The translations under genes were made by a program, and so were the position numbers. Positions 1-8,132 of a DNA stretch of 64,000 bases are shown here, in pieces. Positions within the stretch are counted from its first letter, which is position 1. The number at the start of each line of letters is the position of its first letter. The DNA is from Streptomyces sp. NBC_00258 (GTDB taxonomy: Bacteria; Actinomycetota; Actinomycetes; Streptomycetales; Streptomycetaceae): the NCBI RefSeq assembly GCF_036182465.1, contig NZ_CP108081.1, forward strand, positions 7,564,001-7,628,000, written 5' to 3'. Below the pieces are notes generated by a model. The model saw nothing but the letters and a program-made list of their open reading frames with translations. It searched no databases and was not told the origin of the DNA.

Positions 1-1
1 C

Positions 2-619
2 GGTCTTCTGGACGGGCAGCGGGCGACGACCCACTGGATCGCGGCCGCGGACCTGGCGGCCATGTACCCGAAGGTGACGGTCGACCCGAACGTCCTCTAC
101 GTCGACAACGGCCAGTTCCTCACCTCGGCCGGCGCCGCCGCGGCGATGGACATGTGTCTGCACATGATCCGCCTGGACTACGGCTCGGCCGTCGCCGCGC
201 ACGCGGCCCGGATGTCCGTCATGCCGCTCGAACGGGAGGGCGGGCAGGCGCAGTTCATCGTCCACGCCCAGCCGCCGGCACCGGCGGGCACGACGATGGA
301 ACCCCTGCTGAGCTGGCTGGAGGAGCACTCCGACCGCGATCTGACCCTGGACGACATCGCGACCCGGGCGGGCATGAGCGCCCGTACGCTCAACCGCCGG
401 TTCCGCGAACAGACCGGCACGACGCCCCTGCAGTGGTTGCACCTGGCGCGGGTGCGCCGCGCCCAGCACCTTCTGGAGACCACGACCCACCCGGTCGAAC
501 GGATCGCGGTCCAGACGGGGTTCGGCTCACCGACGGCTTTCCGCGACCGCTTCAAGCGGGTGGTGGGAACGAGCCCGCAGGCCTACCGGAGGGCGTTCCG
601 GGGAGCGCCGGTGAGCTAG
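2..619 (+). CDS. GlxA-family AraC-type transcriptional regulator (5' truncated by window)
   Basis: The reading frame is open from base 2, so the start codon lies upstream of the window. The visible part begins inside a DJ-1/PfpI (class I amidotransferase-like) sensor domain, recognisable from the THWIAAADLAAMYPKV stretch and the DNGQFLTSAGAAAAMDMCLH segment. A roughly 100-residue AraC DNA-binding domain with two helix-turn-helices follows (ARTLNRRFREQTGTTPLQW, then the AVQTGFGSPTAFRDRFK second helix). This DJ-1 plus AraC order is the GlxA/FtrA family of ligand-responsive regulators. The target genes are not evident. A GGGGCCG/CGGCCCC hairpin follows directly at the stop codon. Confidence 0.9.
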   Translation, partial: GLLDGQRATTHWIAAADLAAMYPKVTVDPNVLYVDNGQFLTSAGAAAAMDMCLHMIRLDYGSAVAAHAARMSVMPLEREGGQAQFIVHAQPPAPAGTTMEPLLSWLEEHSDRDLTLDDIATRAGMSARTLNRRFREQTGTTPLQWLHLARVRRAQHLLETTTHPVERIAVQTGFGSPTAFRDRFKRVVGTSPQAYRRAFRGAPVS

Positions 620-646
620 GGGCCGGCCCTCCCCGGGGACGGCCCC
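619..646. terminator. Hairpin terminator between convergent genes
   Basis: Arms GGGGCCG (619-625) and CGGCCCC (640-646) begin at the last base of the AraC-regulator stop codon. They sit between two convergent genes. There is no U-tract, as is common in Streptomyces. Confidence 0.4.
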
Positions 647-662
647 CAGCAGGAATACGACC

Positions 663-965
663 TCAGCCGTGCCGGTCGGCCACCGCCCAGGACGCCAGCG
701 CCACGGCCCCGGCCACGCCGAACACCGCGGGCCAGGCGCCCACCTTCTTGGCGAGCGGATGCGATCCGGCGAACCCGGCGACGTACGCGACGGTCAGTGC
801 CCCGGCAGCCCGCCCACCGGCCTGCCGCCGCCACTGCTGCGCGGCCGCGGCCCCGGCGACGGCGAGTACGGCCCCGCCGAGCTGCCGCTTCTTCGTCCAG
901 CGAGCGACCCCGTACCCACCGATGAGCCCGCTCGCGGCCACCGCCGCGGCCGGTACCTTCGCCAT
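663..965 (-). CDS. Small hydrophobic membrane protein of unknown function
   Basis: This predicted 100-residue protein is rich in Ala, Gly and Val. It has about three short hydrophobic segments (residues 5-20, 28-43 and 52-95) separated by basic stretches such as ARWTKKRQ and QQWRRQ, which indicates a small integral membrane protein. ATG at 965 is chosen because GGAGG lies 5 nt upstream; a GTG one codon earlier is possible. It is convergent with the AraC regulator. No family was recognised and no partner is apparent; compact proteins like this are common in Streptomyces genomes. Confidence 0.65.
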   Translation of the reverse strand: MAKVPAAAVAASGLIGGYGVARWTKKRQLGGAVLAVAGAAAAQQWRRQAGGRAAGALTVAYVAGFAGSHPLAKKVGAWPAVFGVAGAVALASWAVADRHG

Positions 966-1027
966 CACTGCCTCCTGATGCTGCTTCCGGGCGGACTTCC
1001 GGCCGGTCGACCGAGGCTAACCCGCCC

Positions 1028-1840
1028 CTACCGGGCGCCCGGCAGCACCTCTCCCGAGATCGGCAGCCCCAGCCCCGCCACCGCCCGGGCGACCAGCCGG
1101 GCCATCTCGACCGCGCCCCGCTCCTGGAAGTGGGTGTTGTCCTGGACGCCGTTCGGGAAGTTCGGGTACTGCCCCGCGGCCAGCCACAGGAAGATCCCCT
1201 TGGAACCCTCGATCCCGACCCCGTCGAGGTAGACCCGGCTGGCCGCCGAGAGGTCGACCAGCGGGGCGCCCTCCTCCCGCGCGACCGCCTTCGCGGCATC
1301 CACGTACGCCGGGAAGGAGACGTTGAACTTCCCGGTCGACGTGTTGTACGAGCGCCGCGACACCGGCGTGACGACGACGGGCGTCGCGCCCCGCGCCCGG
1401 GTCGCCCGGATGTAGTCGTTGCGCAGGTACCCCTTGTAGTCGGCGGGCGACGTGTACCGCTCCGGATTGTTCACGGTCGCATCGTTGTGCCCGAACTGCA
1501 CGAAGAGGTAGTCACCGGCCCTGATCACCTGATGGATCGCGGCCAGCCGCCCCTGCTCGATGAAGGACCGCGAACTCCGCCCGCCGATCGCATGGTTGGC
1601 GACGGTGATGTTCGAGGTGAGGAACGAGGACAGCTTCTGCCCCCAGCCGGCCTGGGGGTAGTAACGGGAGTTGTACGTCTGGGCGGTGGAGTCACTGGCG
1701 ACGTACACGGTGCCGGTCGCCGCCGCGGCGGCGGCAGCGGTACCGGGCAGCCCCAGCACCCCGAGTGCCCCGCCCCCGACCGCACCCGCGGTACCCACAA
1801 GGAACCGTCTACGACTGCTCACACTGACATTGCGGCTCAT
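1028..1840 (-). CDS. Secreted SGNH/GDSL hydrolase, rhamnogalacturonan acetylesterase-like
   Basis: A 270-residue exported esterase. The N-terminus carries a twin-arginine signal (SRRRFLVGTAG, followed by an Ala-rich h-region to about residue 40). The SGNH blocks are visible. Block I is VYVASDSTAQTY with the nucleophilic Ser in the SDST context typical of rhamnogalacturonan acetylesterases. Block III is FGHNDAT. The C-terminal DNTHF block holds the Asp/His pair. The family deacetylates pectic rhamnogalacturonan or related glycans outside the cell. Length matches a single-domain RGAE with no carbohydrate-binding module. No clear Shine-Dalgarno precedes the ATG at 1840. Confidence 0.88.
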   Translation of the reverse strand: MSRNVSVSSRRRFLVGTAGAVGGGALGVLGLPGTAAAAAAATGTVYVASDSTAQTYNSRYYPQAGWGQKLSSFLTSNITVANHAIGGRSSRSFIEQGRLAAIHQVIRAGDYLFVQFGHNDATVNNPERYTSPADYKGYLRNDYIRATRARGATPVVVTPVSRRSYNTSTGKFNVSFPAYVDAAKAVAREEGAPLVDLSAASRVYLDGVGIEGSKGIFLWLAAGQYPNFPNGVQDNTHFQERGAVEMARLVARAVAGLGLPISGEVLPGAR

Positions 1841-1927
1841 CCGACCATCCCTGCGCAGGAGTTGAGGAACTGTCGGAGAGTGGTGGCAGCCGGGAGGGGA
1901 AAGGTTGCCGGGGCCGCGGCCGCGGGC

Positions 1928-2614
1928 CTACTGACGCGAGTCCGCCAGCCAAGTCCGCCAGACATGGCGGCTGTTGGGCACCTCGGGCCGGTCCAGAATC
2001 CACAGTACGTACCCGGCGTGCAACTGGGCCCAGGGGTTCTCCGAACGCCGGGCCCCCTCCAGCCGCACCCGCAGCGGGTCCCCGTCGACGACCCGGGCGA
2101 TGCGCACGTACTCGCGATCCTTGCAGCGATAGGCACGCCGTACGACGATCTCCACCAGGTCGATCAGCTTGGTCCGGGCCACCGGATCCTGACCGACGGC
2201 GTCGGTGGCGAGATCCCGGATGAGCCCCTCCTTGGTCCCCCACGCCTTGGCGTGCCGGGTCCACTCCTCCGGATACCGGGCCTCCCACTCCAGGAAGAGC
2301 AGCGCGTAGGGCAGCCCGGGCCATTTGGAAAGATCCTCACCGGGCCCTCTGTCCCACATACCGCTGGGCAACGAATGACTTCGGGCCCACAGGTACTCCT
2401 CCATGGCCGACCGCAGGGCCGGATCCTCGTACGGGGACATCACCCCCTGCCCCTGCAACATCCGCAACGTCTCGTTGAACCGATGCTGAGCCTCCTCGGT
2501 CCTCCTCCGCGCGGAGGCCAAGTGGTCGAGTGCGGCGGCCCGTTCGGCCGAGTCGTTCGCGATCAGTCCGTACGCCCATGCCAGCCGCTTGTCCCACGCC
2601 CGGGCGTCGTCCAT
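1928..2614 (-). CDS. Hypothetical protein, cytoplasmic, unknown function
   Basis: The encoded protein (228 residues from ATG 2614) has no signal peptide or membrane segment and is rich in charged residues and Trp (e.g. YLWARSHSLPSGMWDRGPG and LFLEWEARYPEEW). A long helical N-terminal part (residues 1-60) is predicted from its Ala/Glu/Arg pattern. Starts at 2644 and 2656 are also in frame; 2614 is preceded by a GGGGCGG purine run. It is co-directional with the sigma factor/PASTA pair upstream but separated from it by a strong terminator, so it probably has its own transcript. No domain was recognised. Confidence 0.65.
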   Translation of the reverse strand: MDDARAWDKRLAWAYGLIANDSAERAAALDHLASARRRTEEAQHRFNETLRMLQGQGVMSPYEDPALRSAMEEYLWARSHSLPSGMWDRGPGEDLSKWPGLPYALLFLEWEARYPEEWTRHAKAWGTKEGLIRDLATDAVGQDPVARTKLIDLVEIVVRRAYRCKDREYVRIARVVDGDPLRVRLEGARRSENPWAQLHAGYVLWILDRPEVPNSRHVWRTWLADSRQ

Positions 2615-2668
2615 GTCCGCCCCGTGCCCTTTCCCATGCCCCATGGGACAGATCATCCCTGAGCGTGC

Positions 2669-2714
2669 CGCGCCCCGCTCCTCCGGGCACCGGTACCGGG
2701 AGGAGCGGGGCGCG
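2669..2714 (-). terminator. Strong hairpin terminator after the PASTA-protein gene
   Basis: A perfect 16-bp inverted repeat, CGCGCCCCGCTCCTCC (2669-2684) with GGAGGAGCGGGGCGCG (2699-2714), has a 14-nt loop that is itself partly self-complementary. It lies 16 nt beyond the stop of the PASTA-protein gene. Confidence 0.75.
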
Positions 2715-2729
2715 AACAGGGGCCTCGGA

Positions 2730-3251
2730 TCAGCCGGCGCAGAGCGTCACATCGACGGTGTCGCCGTTGGCGACGGTCTTCGGGCTGTGCGGGTCGACCT
2801 GGATGACCGTGCCCGGCTTGCCGTACTTGCCGCAGTCCACCTTGTTGACCTTGCCCAGCTTGGTCTGGGTCTTCGCGATCTGCCCCTTGGCCTCGTCCAG
2901 GCCGGCGCCGAGGAGATCGATGGGGATGGTCATGCCCGCGCTGTGGGCGAACAACAGGGTGGCGGCGTCCTTGGCGGGCGCCGCGGTGATGGCGGCCGCG
3001 GGAGCGGACTTCGACGAGTCCGAACCGCCGGTGATGGAGGCGAGGGCGGTACCGCCGCCGGCCACGATGAGGGCGGCCGAGATACCGGCGATGGCCGTGG
3101 CCCGCTTCCGACGGGACCTGCGGGTGATGCCGGGCGCGTCGAAGGTGGGCGCGTCGGCGGAGTTCGCGAAGTTGTTCATGGCGTTCACCAGTTCCTCTTC
3201 GAAGGCTGTGGGGTGTGCGCAGCCGAAGGGCCGCGAATCGTTCGAGGTCAT
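2730..3251 (-). CDS. Membrane-anchored PASTA-domain protein coupled to a SigE-family sigma factor
   Basis: A 173-residue protein with a cytoplasmic N-terminus (1-45), a basic stop-transfer-like stretch (RRSRRKRATAIAG) and one membrane helix (about 52-72). A roughly 65-residue extracytoplasmic PASTA domain ends in the GDTVDVTLCAG motif. PASTA domains bind peptidoglycan or muropeptides in kinases and PBPs. The ATG overlaps the upstream sigma-factor stop (ATGA), so the two are translationally coupled, which suggests it is the partner or modulator of that sigma factor. It lacks a recognisable zinc anti-sigma (ZAS) HxxxCxxC motif, so calling it an anti-sigma factor is inference from position. The transcript ends at a strong hairpin. 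Confidence 0.8.
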   Translation of the reverse strand: MTSNDSRPFGCAHPTAFEEELVNAMNNFANSADAPTFDAPGITRRSRRKRATAIAGISAALIVAGGGTALASITGGSDSSKSAPAAAITAAPAKDAATLLFAHSAGMTIPIDLLGAGLDEAKGQIAKTQTKLGKVNKVDCGKYGKPGTVIQVDPHSPKTVANGDTVDVTLCAG

Positions 3252-3823
3252 CGGGATCCCTCCTCGGGCTGCCGTGGTGAAGGGCCGGAGAGCGCGGGGA
3301 ACTGGCTTCTGAGCTTTTCCATGCCACGAGCGAGCTGCGACCGTACGGTGCTCTGCGAGATGCGCAGGTCGGCCGCGATCTCGGCGTCGGACAGATCGTG
3401 GAAGTACCGCAGCACCACGACCGTACGCATCCGCATCGGCAGACCCTGAAGAGCGCGGACCAACTGGTCCCTGCTGTCTATACGCCCGTACTCGTCACCC
3501 GGAGCCGCCATGTCGCCGGTGTCCTGGTGCGGAACCGTGCGACGGAACCTCCGCCAACGGTCGTTGGCCAGGTTCACCATGATCCGCCGGACGTAGGCGT
3601 CCGGGGCATCCTTGGCGGCGATCGTGCGCCACTTGCGGCAGACCCGCTCCAGGGTCTCCTGGACCAGGTCCTCCGCCGTCTCGCGGTTCCCGGTCAGAAC
3701 GAGGGCGCCGCGGAACAACGGAGCCGACCGGGCGGCGACGAACTGCTGAAAGTCCATCTCCGCCGACTCGGCCTCGGCCTCACCGCGACCGGCACTCAGC
3801 TTCCACTCGGTTGCCAGATCCAC
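3248..3823 (-). CDS. SigE-family ECF RNA polymerase sigma factor
   Basis: A 191-residue group IV sigma factor. Region 2 is seen as DFQQFVAARSAPLFRGALVL followed by GNRETAEDLVQETLERVCRKW. Region 4 is LPMRMRTVVVLRYFHDLSDAEIA followed by the STVRSQLARGMEKLR helix. The AEDLVQETL motif is diagnostic of the actinobacterial SigE-like (sigma-70, TIGR02983) family. A GTG start at 3823 is preferred over an upstream start at 3901 because GGAGG lies 5 nt before it and the protein then has the usual length. The stop overlaps the start of the downstream PASTA membrane protein (ATGA), implying co-synthesis with its likely regulator. Confidence 0.92.
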   Translation of the reverse strand: MDLATEWKLSAGRGEAEAESAEMDFQQFVAARSAPLFRGALVLTGNRETAEDLVQETLERVCRKWRTIAAKDAPDAYVRRIMVNLANDRWRRFRRTVPHQDTGDMAAPGDEYGRIDSRDQLVRALQGLPMRMRTVVVLRYFHDLSDAEIAADLRISQSTVRSQLARGMEKLRSQFPALSGPSPRQPEEGSR

Positions 3824-3974
3824 ACGCTCCTCCCTTCCTGTCACCCCCTCGACGCGGAACCCGTGTTTTCTGCTGCACAGCGATGATGAGACCTGGGTCA
3901 CAGGCTGCTCGAAAGCCGGAGATCATGCCTACGCCTACGCCCGCACCCCGCCCCGTGACAGGAGACGCCCCCGC

Positions 3975-4646
3975 ATGACTGATCCGGAACCGAGAGCAGC
4001 CCGCAGCAGCCGAGGGACGACCGGAGTCTGGCCCCTGATCCGCGCCGAGCGAACGGCGCTGGCGGCCGATCTCGCGGACCTGACCGACGAACAGTGGAGA
4101 ACGCCCTCGCTCTGCACCGAGCTGACGGTGCGTGAGGTGCTGGCGCACCTCACAGCGGCAGCGAGCCTCAACTCCGTACGCTGGCTGGCGGGTGTGATCC
4201 GCTGCCGGTTCGACTTCGACAAACAGGTGGCCATGAGGCTGGCCGAGCAGTTGGGCGCCACCCCGGCGGAGACACTGGAGAGATTCCGACGAGTGGTCCC
4301 GAGCACGACCAAGCCTCCCCTCCCCACCCTGGCGATGCTGGGCGAGACGATCGTGCACGGAGAGGACATCCGACACCCGCTGGGCATCGTCCGCGACCAC
4401 CCGATCGAGACGGTCACGCGGGCGGCCGAGTACTACCGGGGCTCGGACCTCGTGGTCCTCGCCAAGGGACGCATCGGCGGCCTGAGACTCACCGCGACGG
4501 ACGGCCCCTTCACGACCGGCGCAGGACCACTGGTCTCCGGCAGCACCTTGGCCTTGGTGATGGCGATGACGGGACGTACGGCGTACTGCGACGACCTGGA
4601 GGGCGACGGCGTCGAGCTCCTACGAGGGCGCTGCGGGACGGCGTGA
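3975..4646 (+). CDS. Maleylpyruvate isomerase / DinB-like mycothiol-dependent enzyme
   Basis: This 223-residue protein matches the actinobacterial mycothiol-dependent maleylpyruvate isomerase N-terminal (DinB-like four-helix) family. The pattern is AERTALAADLADLTDEQW, then the metal-ligand His in VREVLAHLTAAA and a second His cluster in VHGEDIRHPLG. Such enzymes bind a divalent metal and usually use mycothiol as thiol cofactor; the substrate here is unknown. AGGAG lies 10 nt before ATG 3975. It diverges from the SigE-type sigma gene with about 150 bp between them. Confidence 0.82.
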   Translation: MTDPEPRAARSSRGTTGVWPLIRAERTALAADLADLTDEQWRTPSLCTELTVREVLAHLTAAASLNSVRWLAGVIRCRFDFDKQVAMRLAEQLGATPAETLERFRRVVPSTTKPPLPTLAMLGETIVHGEDIRHPLGIVRDHPIETVTRAAEYYRGSDLVVLAKGRIGGLRLTATDGPFTTGAGPLVSGSTLALVMAMTGRTAYCDDLEGDGVELLRGRCGTA

Positions 4647-4786
4647 CGCGAGGAGGTGCCATGGGGAGAGCTCGTCTCGCGAGCACATCGTGCAATCGCA
4701 GCCGAGCAGGCGCACCCTGGAGGAAGGTGGAAGCGGCTGAGAACAGCTGGAGGCAGCTGGAAACAGCGGCTCCGGAGGTGATCGTG

Positions 4787-5062
4787 ATGACGATGAAGAC
4801 CGCTGTCGGATGGCACATAGAGCTGGAATTCGACGAGGACGACAACCGCACCCGTGCGGCCGCCCTCGTACGCCTCCCCGACGGAAGCGAGGTACGGGCC
4901 CACGGCTACGCGAGCCGCCACCCCTCCGACTCCAACCAGCCGAGGGTGGGCGAGGAAGTGGCCGGCGCCAGGGCCCTCAACGAACTGGCGATGAAACTCC
5001 TGACCAAGGCCCACGACGAAATAGACGAGGCCTCGGGCAGGACATCACACCCGCTGACCTGA
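4787..5062 (+). CDS. DUF1876 domain protein
   Basis: The 91-residue product fits the DUF1876 family: a start near KTAVGWHIELEFDEDD, then TRAAALVRLPDGSEVRAHG and a C-terminal helix GARALNELAMKLLTKAHDEI. The pattern is a small alpha/beta fold resembling double-stranded-RNA-binding-like proteins, but no function is established. ATG 4787 is preferred because GGAGG lies about 8 nt upstream and the preceding in-frame residues are low-complexity. It follows the DinB-like enzyme on the same strand after 140 bp. DUF1876 genes are common in actinobacteria. Confidence 0.82.
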   Translation: MTMKTAVGWHIELEFDEDDNRTRAAALVRLPDGSEVRAHGYASRHPSDSNQPRVGEEVAGARALNELAMKLLTKAHDEIDEASGRTSHPLT

Positions 5063-5430
5063 GCGGCAGGACAACGGGCAGGCCGCCTCACCCGCTCGCT
5101 CGCTCACTCGCGATAGACGGGCGGGGTGTTGATATACGTGTGCCCGGTTGGCGCGGTCCAGACGGCGGCACCGGTATGCGCAGCCGCCCACTCGCTTCTC
5201 ACCCGTGCCGGAGTGGGCCGAGTCAAGGGTGAAGCGCAGCGAAATCGCCGCAGGCGACGGCCGAAGGCCGCCCTTTACGCGGCCCACGGATGCACGACAC
5301 TGGCCAAGAAGCGGGCGGCCCCACGGCACCTTCGAAGCCCAGGCTCACCAACACCACCCCCGCCCCCGGACATTGGCTTGACCAAGTCATGAGAACTCCG
5401 CCGGCCCACGCAGTGACGTACACCGGCGAG
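5063..5430. other. Intergenic stretch without a supportable gene
   Basis: About 370 bp separate the DUF1876 gene from the 3' end of the membrane-protein gene. Short open frames exist on both strands but lack ribosome-binding sites and coherent protein character. No clear hairpin or repeat was found. It marks the left edge of the lower-GC accessory patch. Confidence 0.4.
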
Positions 5431-6000
5431 TCACTGCTCCGAGTCCGCGCGAGCCTGCGGCACCACATCACGCCGGGCGGATTCCCCGGCTATTCCGAGA
5501 TTCTGCCGAGCATGCTCGTGGAAGTTGTTGAGGGCGACCAGCCACTCGTTGGCGCGCTCCTGCCACATGTCCTGGGTGATCTCTTCGGCACCCCGGGCCG
5601 GCCGTTCCAGCTGCCACAGCCGGTTGTTGAGTTCGTGGGCAGCTTGCACGGTCGCCGTGTCGCCCAGCAGCATCACCTGCTCAAAGGCGTGCGACCGATC
5701 TCCCTCGGCCGACCTCATCTCAACCAGCAGAGGATCACGAGCGGCCGGATCACCGTCGTCCCATTGCGGGGTGAACACCTGCTGTGCACACCGATAGACG
5801 TGCTTGACCGCCGCGACGTAGGCGACGTAGGAGTCGAGGCGGTGCGCGTCCCACCGGACGCGGAGTTCACGCTCGAACCGATCCCGCTCGGTCAGCCGAG
5901 TAGTGAAGTACGACCCCGCGGCACCCGCCATGACCGCGCCCACCGTGACCAGTTGCTCAGCAAACCCCACGTCGACCCCTGGATCCCTATCGGCCATCAT
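5431..6000 (-). CDS. Hypothetical membrane-anchored protein
   Basis: The 189-residue protein begins with a short cytoplasmic or outside segment and a single N-terminal membrane helix (about residues 10-30, FAEQLVTVGAVMAGAAGSYF). A long charged helical domain follows (TRLTERDRFERELRVRWDAHRLDSY, then AAHELNNRLWQLER). This architecture, one TM helix plus a coiled-coil-like soluble domain, is typical of an unnamed Streptomyces family often seen near mobile or defence genes. Start 6000 or 5997 (two consecutive Met codons) is chosen over 6051 because the upstream residues are basic and low-complexity. No function can be assigned. Confidence 0.65.
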   Translation of the reverse strand: MMADRDPGVDVGFAEQLVTVGAVMAGAAGSYFTTRLTERDRFERELRVRWDAHRLDSYVAYVAAVKHVYRCAQQVFTPQWDDGDPAARDPLLVEMRSAEGDRSHAFEQVMLLGDTATVQAAHELNNRLWQLERPARGAEEITQDMWQERANEWLVALNNFHEHARQNLGIAGESARRDVVPQARADSEQ

Positions 6001-6192
6001 CCGGTCAGTTCGAGGCACCCGGCCGCGACACCAGTGGGCGGGGACCCGCACCCGTCCGCCCAGACTCTGGGATTTCGCGCGTCAGGATACACATCGCCAA
6101 AGAAGCGGGCACACGATGCCGCCTTCGACGCCCGGTCCACTGAACGCTCCCCGGCCGCCACTCCAACACGGCACCAATCGGAGGCCTTCGCC

Positions 6193-6864
6193 ATGTCCGA
6201 ACGCGACGAACTCGGCAGCCAGAGCGCCTACTGGAACGCGGCCGCAGCGTCGGGTACAAAACAGTTCGCGCACCCCTTACACCTGCCATGGCTGGAAGAC
6301 GTCAGCCGAAGTGCCACGGTCCTCGACTACGGCTGCGGATACGGCCGAATCATGAGCGACCTTGCACAGCAGGCCCTCAACAACCTTGCTGGAGTCGACA
6401 CTTCACCGAAAATGATCGCCCAGGCTCGCCAGCGACACCCCACAATGCAGTTCACAACGCTGGACACGCCACCGACGCTCCCTATGGCTGCTGCGAGCGT
6501 CGACGTGATCCTGCTCTTCGCAGTACTGACCTGTATCCCTGAAGACCGGGCGCAACGAAGCCTGATCTGCGAACTGACCCGAGTCCTCAAGCCAAACGGC
6601 CTGCTCTACGTCAGCGACCTGCTCCTACAGAACGACCAGCGCAACCAAGACCGCTACGCCAAATCCGCCGAACGCTACGGCACCTACGGGGTATTCAAGA
6701 CCGACGACGGCGCGGTCTGCCGCCACCACCCGAGCGACTGGTTCACCACACTGCTCGCAGGACTAGATCCCATCGCCACCCGACACATCACAGTCCCCAC
6801 AATGAACGGCCACGAGTCAGAGGGAATCCAACTTCTGACCCGTAAGCCGACTCCGAACCACTAG
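6193..6864 (+). CDS. Class I SAM-dependent methyltransferase
   Basis: A 223-residue Rossmann methyltransferase. Motif I is VLDYGCGYGRIM (residues about 41-52), followed by an acidic motif II position (GVDTSPKMI) and the post-motif LPMAAASVDVILLFAVLTCI. It lacks the (D/N/S)PP(Y/F) signature of DNA amino-methyltransferases and the PCQ motif of cytosine methylases, so it more likely acts on a small molecule or protein than on DNA. GGAGG lies 9 nt before ATG 6193. It diverges from the membrane-protein gene and has more A/T third positions than flanking core genes. Substrate unknown. Confidence 0.85.
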   Translation: MSERDELGSQSAYWNAAAASGTKQFAHPLHLPWLEDVSRSATVLDYGCGYGRIMSDLAQQALNNLAGVDTSPKMIAQARQRHPTMQFTTLDTPPTLPMAAASVDVILLFAVLTCIPEDRAQRSLICELTRVLKPNGLLYVSDLLLQNDQRNQDRYAKSAERYGTYGVFKTDDGAVCRHHPSDWFTTLLAGLDPIATRHITVPTMNGHESEGIQLLTRKPTPNH

Positions 6865-6880
6865 TCCTCGACCGTTCGGC

Positions 6881-7084
6881 TCATCCCACCGCCAGAGAGT
6901 CGCCCTCCAGCGCCCGTATGAATGCCCACCAGGCTTGAGCGCGGACGGCCACAACCGGGCCGTCGACACACTTGGAGTCGCGTACATGCAAGCGACCGTC
7001 AGCGTGGGCACACTCGACGCACTCAGTGCCACTACCGCCGCTGTACGAGGACTTGAACCAGTGAGGCTCGGACCGTATGGCCAT
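6881..7084 (-). CDS. DUF397 domain protein
   Basis: A 67-residue protein with the DUF397 pattern: WFKSSYSGGSGTECVECA near the N-terminus, then VRDSKCVDGPVVAVRAQAWWAFI. DUF397 proteins are small partners of XRE-DUF5753 regulators in Streptomyces development and secondary metabolism. The start codon overlaps the regulator stop (TGATG), so the pair is translationally coupled. Reported relatives bind or antagonise the cognate regulator; that role here is inference. Confidence 0.92.
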   Translation of the reverse strand: MAIRSEPHWFKSSYSGGSGTECVECAHADGRLHVRDSKCVDGPVVAVRAQAWWAFIRALEGDSLAVG

Positions 7085-7929
7085 CAGGACTCCTCGCTTA
7101 TGCGTTGGATCAGCGCCGCAGAAGCCTCAAGGTCGAGGGCCTGTGCGCGAAGGTATTGGAACGCCAACCTATAGCGCTCCAGTTCCTCCGGCTTCTCCAT
7201 GAAGAGCCCGCCGCCGAGGATGTCCACGTACACCACGTCCAGCTCGGGAGTCTGACCTCCCAAGACGACGAAGCTCCCAACTGCCGCCGCATGAGCCCCT
7301 GTTGAGAACGGGAGGACTTGGATGGTCACGTGGGGGAGTTCGGACGTGGTGAGAAGGTGCCGCAGTTGCTCGTGCATCACCGTCGGCCCACCAACGCTGC
7401 GCCGGATCGCGGCCTCGTCGATGACACACCAGATGTGCGGCGGTTCGTCGCGCTGGAGAAGTTCCTGTCGCTTCATGCGGATGTCCACCATGTGCTGTAC
7501 CTCCCTTTCAGCGCACCGCATTTCCGAGGCACGGTGAACGGCCTCGGCGTAGGCGCGCGTCTGGAGGAGCCCTGGGATGTACATGCAGGCGTAGTGGTCC
7601 TCCCGTACCACCTCGTCTTCTAGCGTGAGCATGAGATTCATCGACTCAGGGATGGGATCGGCGAGTGACCGCCACCAGCCCTGAATCTTGGCGCCCTTCG
7701 CCAGATCGACCAGAGCGAGACGCTCTTCGTCGGAGGCGCCGTACTCGCGACAAAGGGCGTCCACAGCCGGCCACTTGACCGAGCCTTCCTTGGTCTCGTA
7801 GCGGCTCAGTGTTGCCTTCGAGATGCCGACGCGCCCGCCTGCATCTTCAAGGGTCAGGCCCTTGAGCTCGCGGAGGCGACGCAGGTCGGCGCCCAACTGG
7901 CGCCTACGAGTGGTAGGTCCGGCTGCCAT
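7084..7929 (-). CDS. XRE-family regulator with DUF5753 (Scr1-like)
   Basis: A 281-residue regulator. An N-terminal helix-turn-helix (LGADLRRLRELKGLTLEDAG, GISKATLSRYE; residues about 10-65) is followed by a DUF5753 domain (from GWWRSLADPIPESMNLM to the C-terminus) containing the characteristic YIPGLLQTRAYAEAV motif. ATG 7929 is chosen; the upstream TTG would add two residues. It is followed by the coupled DUF397 gene and diverges from an ATP-binding anti-sigma-like gene. That trio is a recurrent Streptomyces regulatory cassette. An operator-like repeat cluster lies in the divergent spacer. Confidence 0.92.
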   Translation of the reverse strand: MAAGPTTRRRQLGADLRRLRELKGLTLEDAGGRVGISKATLSRYETKEGSVKWPAVDALCREYGASDEERLALVDLAKGAKIQGWWRSLADPIPESMNLMLTLEDEVVREDHYACMYIPGLLQTRAYAEAVHRASEMRCAEREVQHMVDIRMKRQELLQRDEPPHIWCVIDEAAIRRSVGGPTVMHEQLRHLLTTSELPHVTIQVLPFSTGAHAAAVGSFVVLGGQTPELDVVYVDILGGGLFMEKPEELERYRLAFQYLRAQALDLEASAALIQRISEES

Positions 7930-8042
7930 GTCCAAGGCCCTTCATGTTGATCTGTCGGATCGTCGAGGTTGCTCAACCGCACCGGCAAGACGGCACGCGC
8001 CGGGGGCGCGCGGATCACAGTCGTGCTCCCGCGAGCACAAAA

Positions 8043-8078
8043 TGAGAGTTCCATTTTGAGAGTTCCAATGCAACTCTC
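8043..8078. promoter_or_regulatory. Putative operator: repeated TGAGAGTTCCA with inverted AACTCTC
   Basis: Two direct copies of TGAGAGTTCCA (8043-8053 and 8057-8067) are spaced 14 bp apart. The second GAGAGTT (8058-8064) forms an inverted repeat with AACTCTC (8072-8078). The cluster lies between the divergent XRE-DUF5753 and ATPase genes, the natural place for autoregulation by the XRE protein. Confidence 0.5.
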
Positions 8079-8132
8079 GGTGTGTAGTCGATTGCGTACA
8101 GCAACGCGACATCATGCCAGAGGAGTTGAACG

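Noticed and set aside
616..1299. Arg-rich minus-strand frame opposite the esterase region
   Set aside because: Composition is that of an antisense shadow of high-GC coding DNA, with no start signal or domain.
2653..3327. Arg/His-rich frame overlapping the PASTA gene
   Set aside because: It is the same strand in another frame and shows shadow-like composition; the PASTA frame has a recognisable domain and coupling.
5290..6192. Long upstream extension of the methyltransferase frame
   Set aside because: It runs antisense through the membrane-protein gene, has no ribosome-binding site at its start and adds low-complexity sequence; the methyltransferase fold begins at 6193.
6193..6864. Methyltransferase as the modification partner of the restriction block
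   Set aside because: It lacks DNA-methylase catalytic motifs, lies on the opposite strand and is separated by the XRE/DUF397/HATPase trio.
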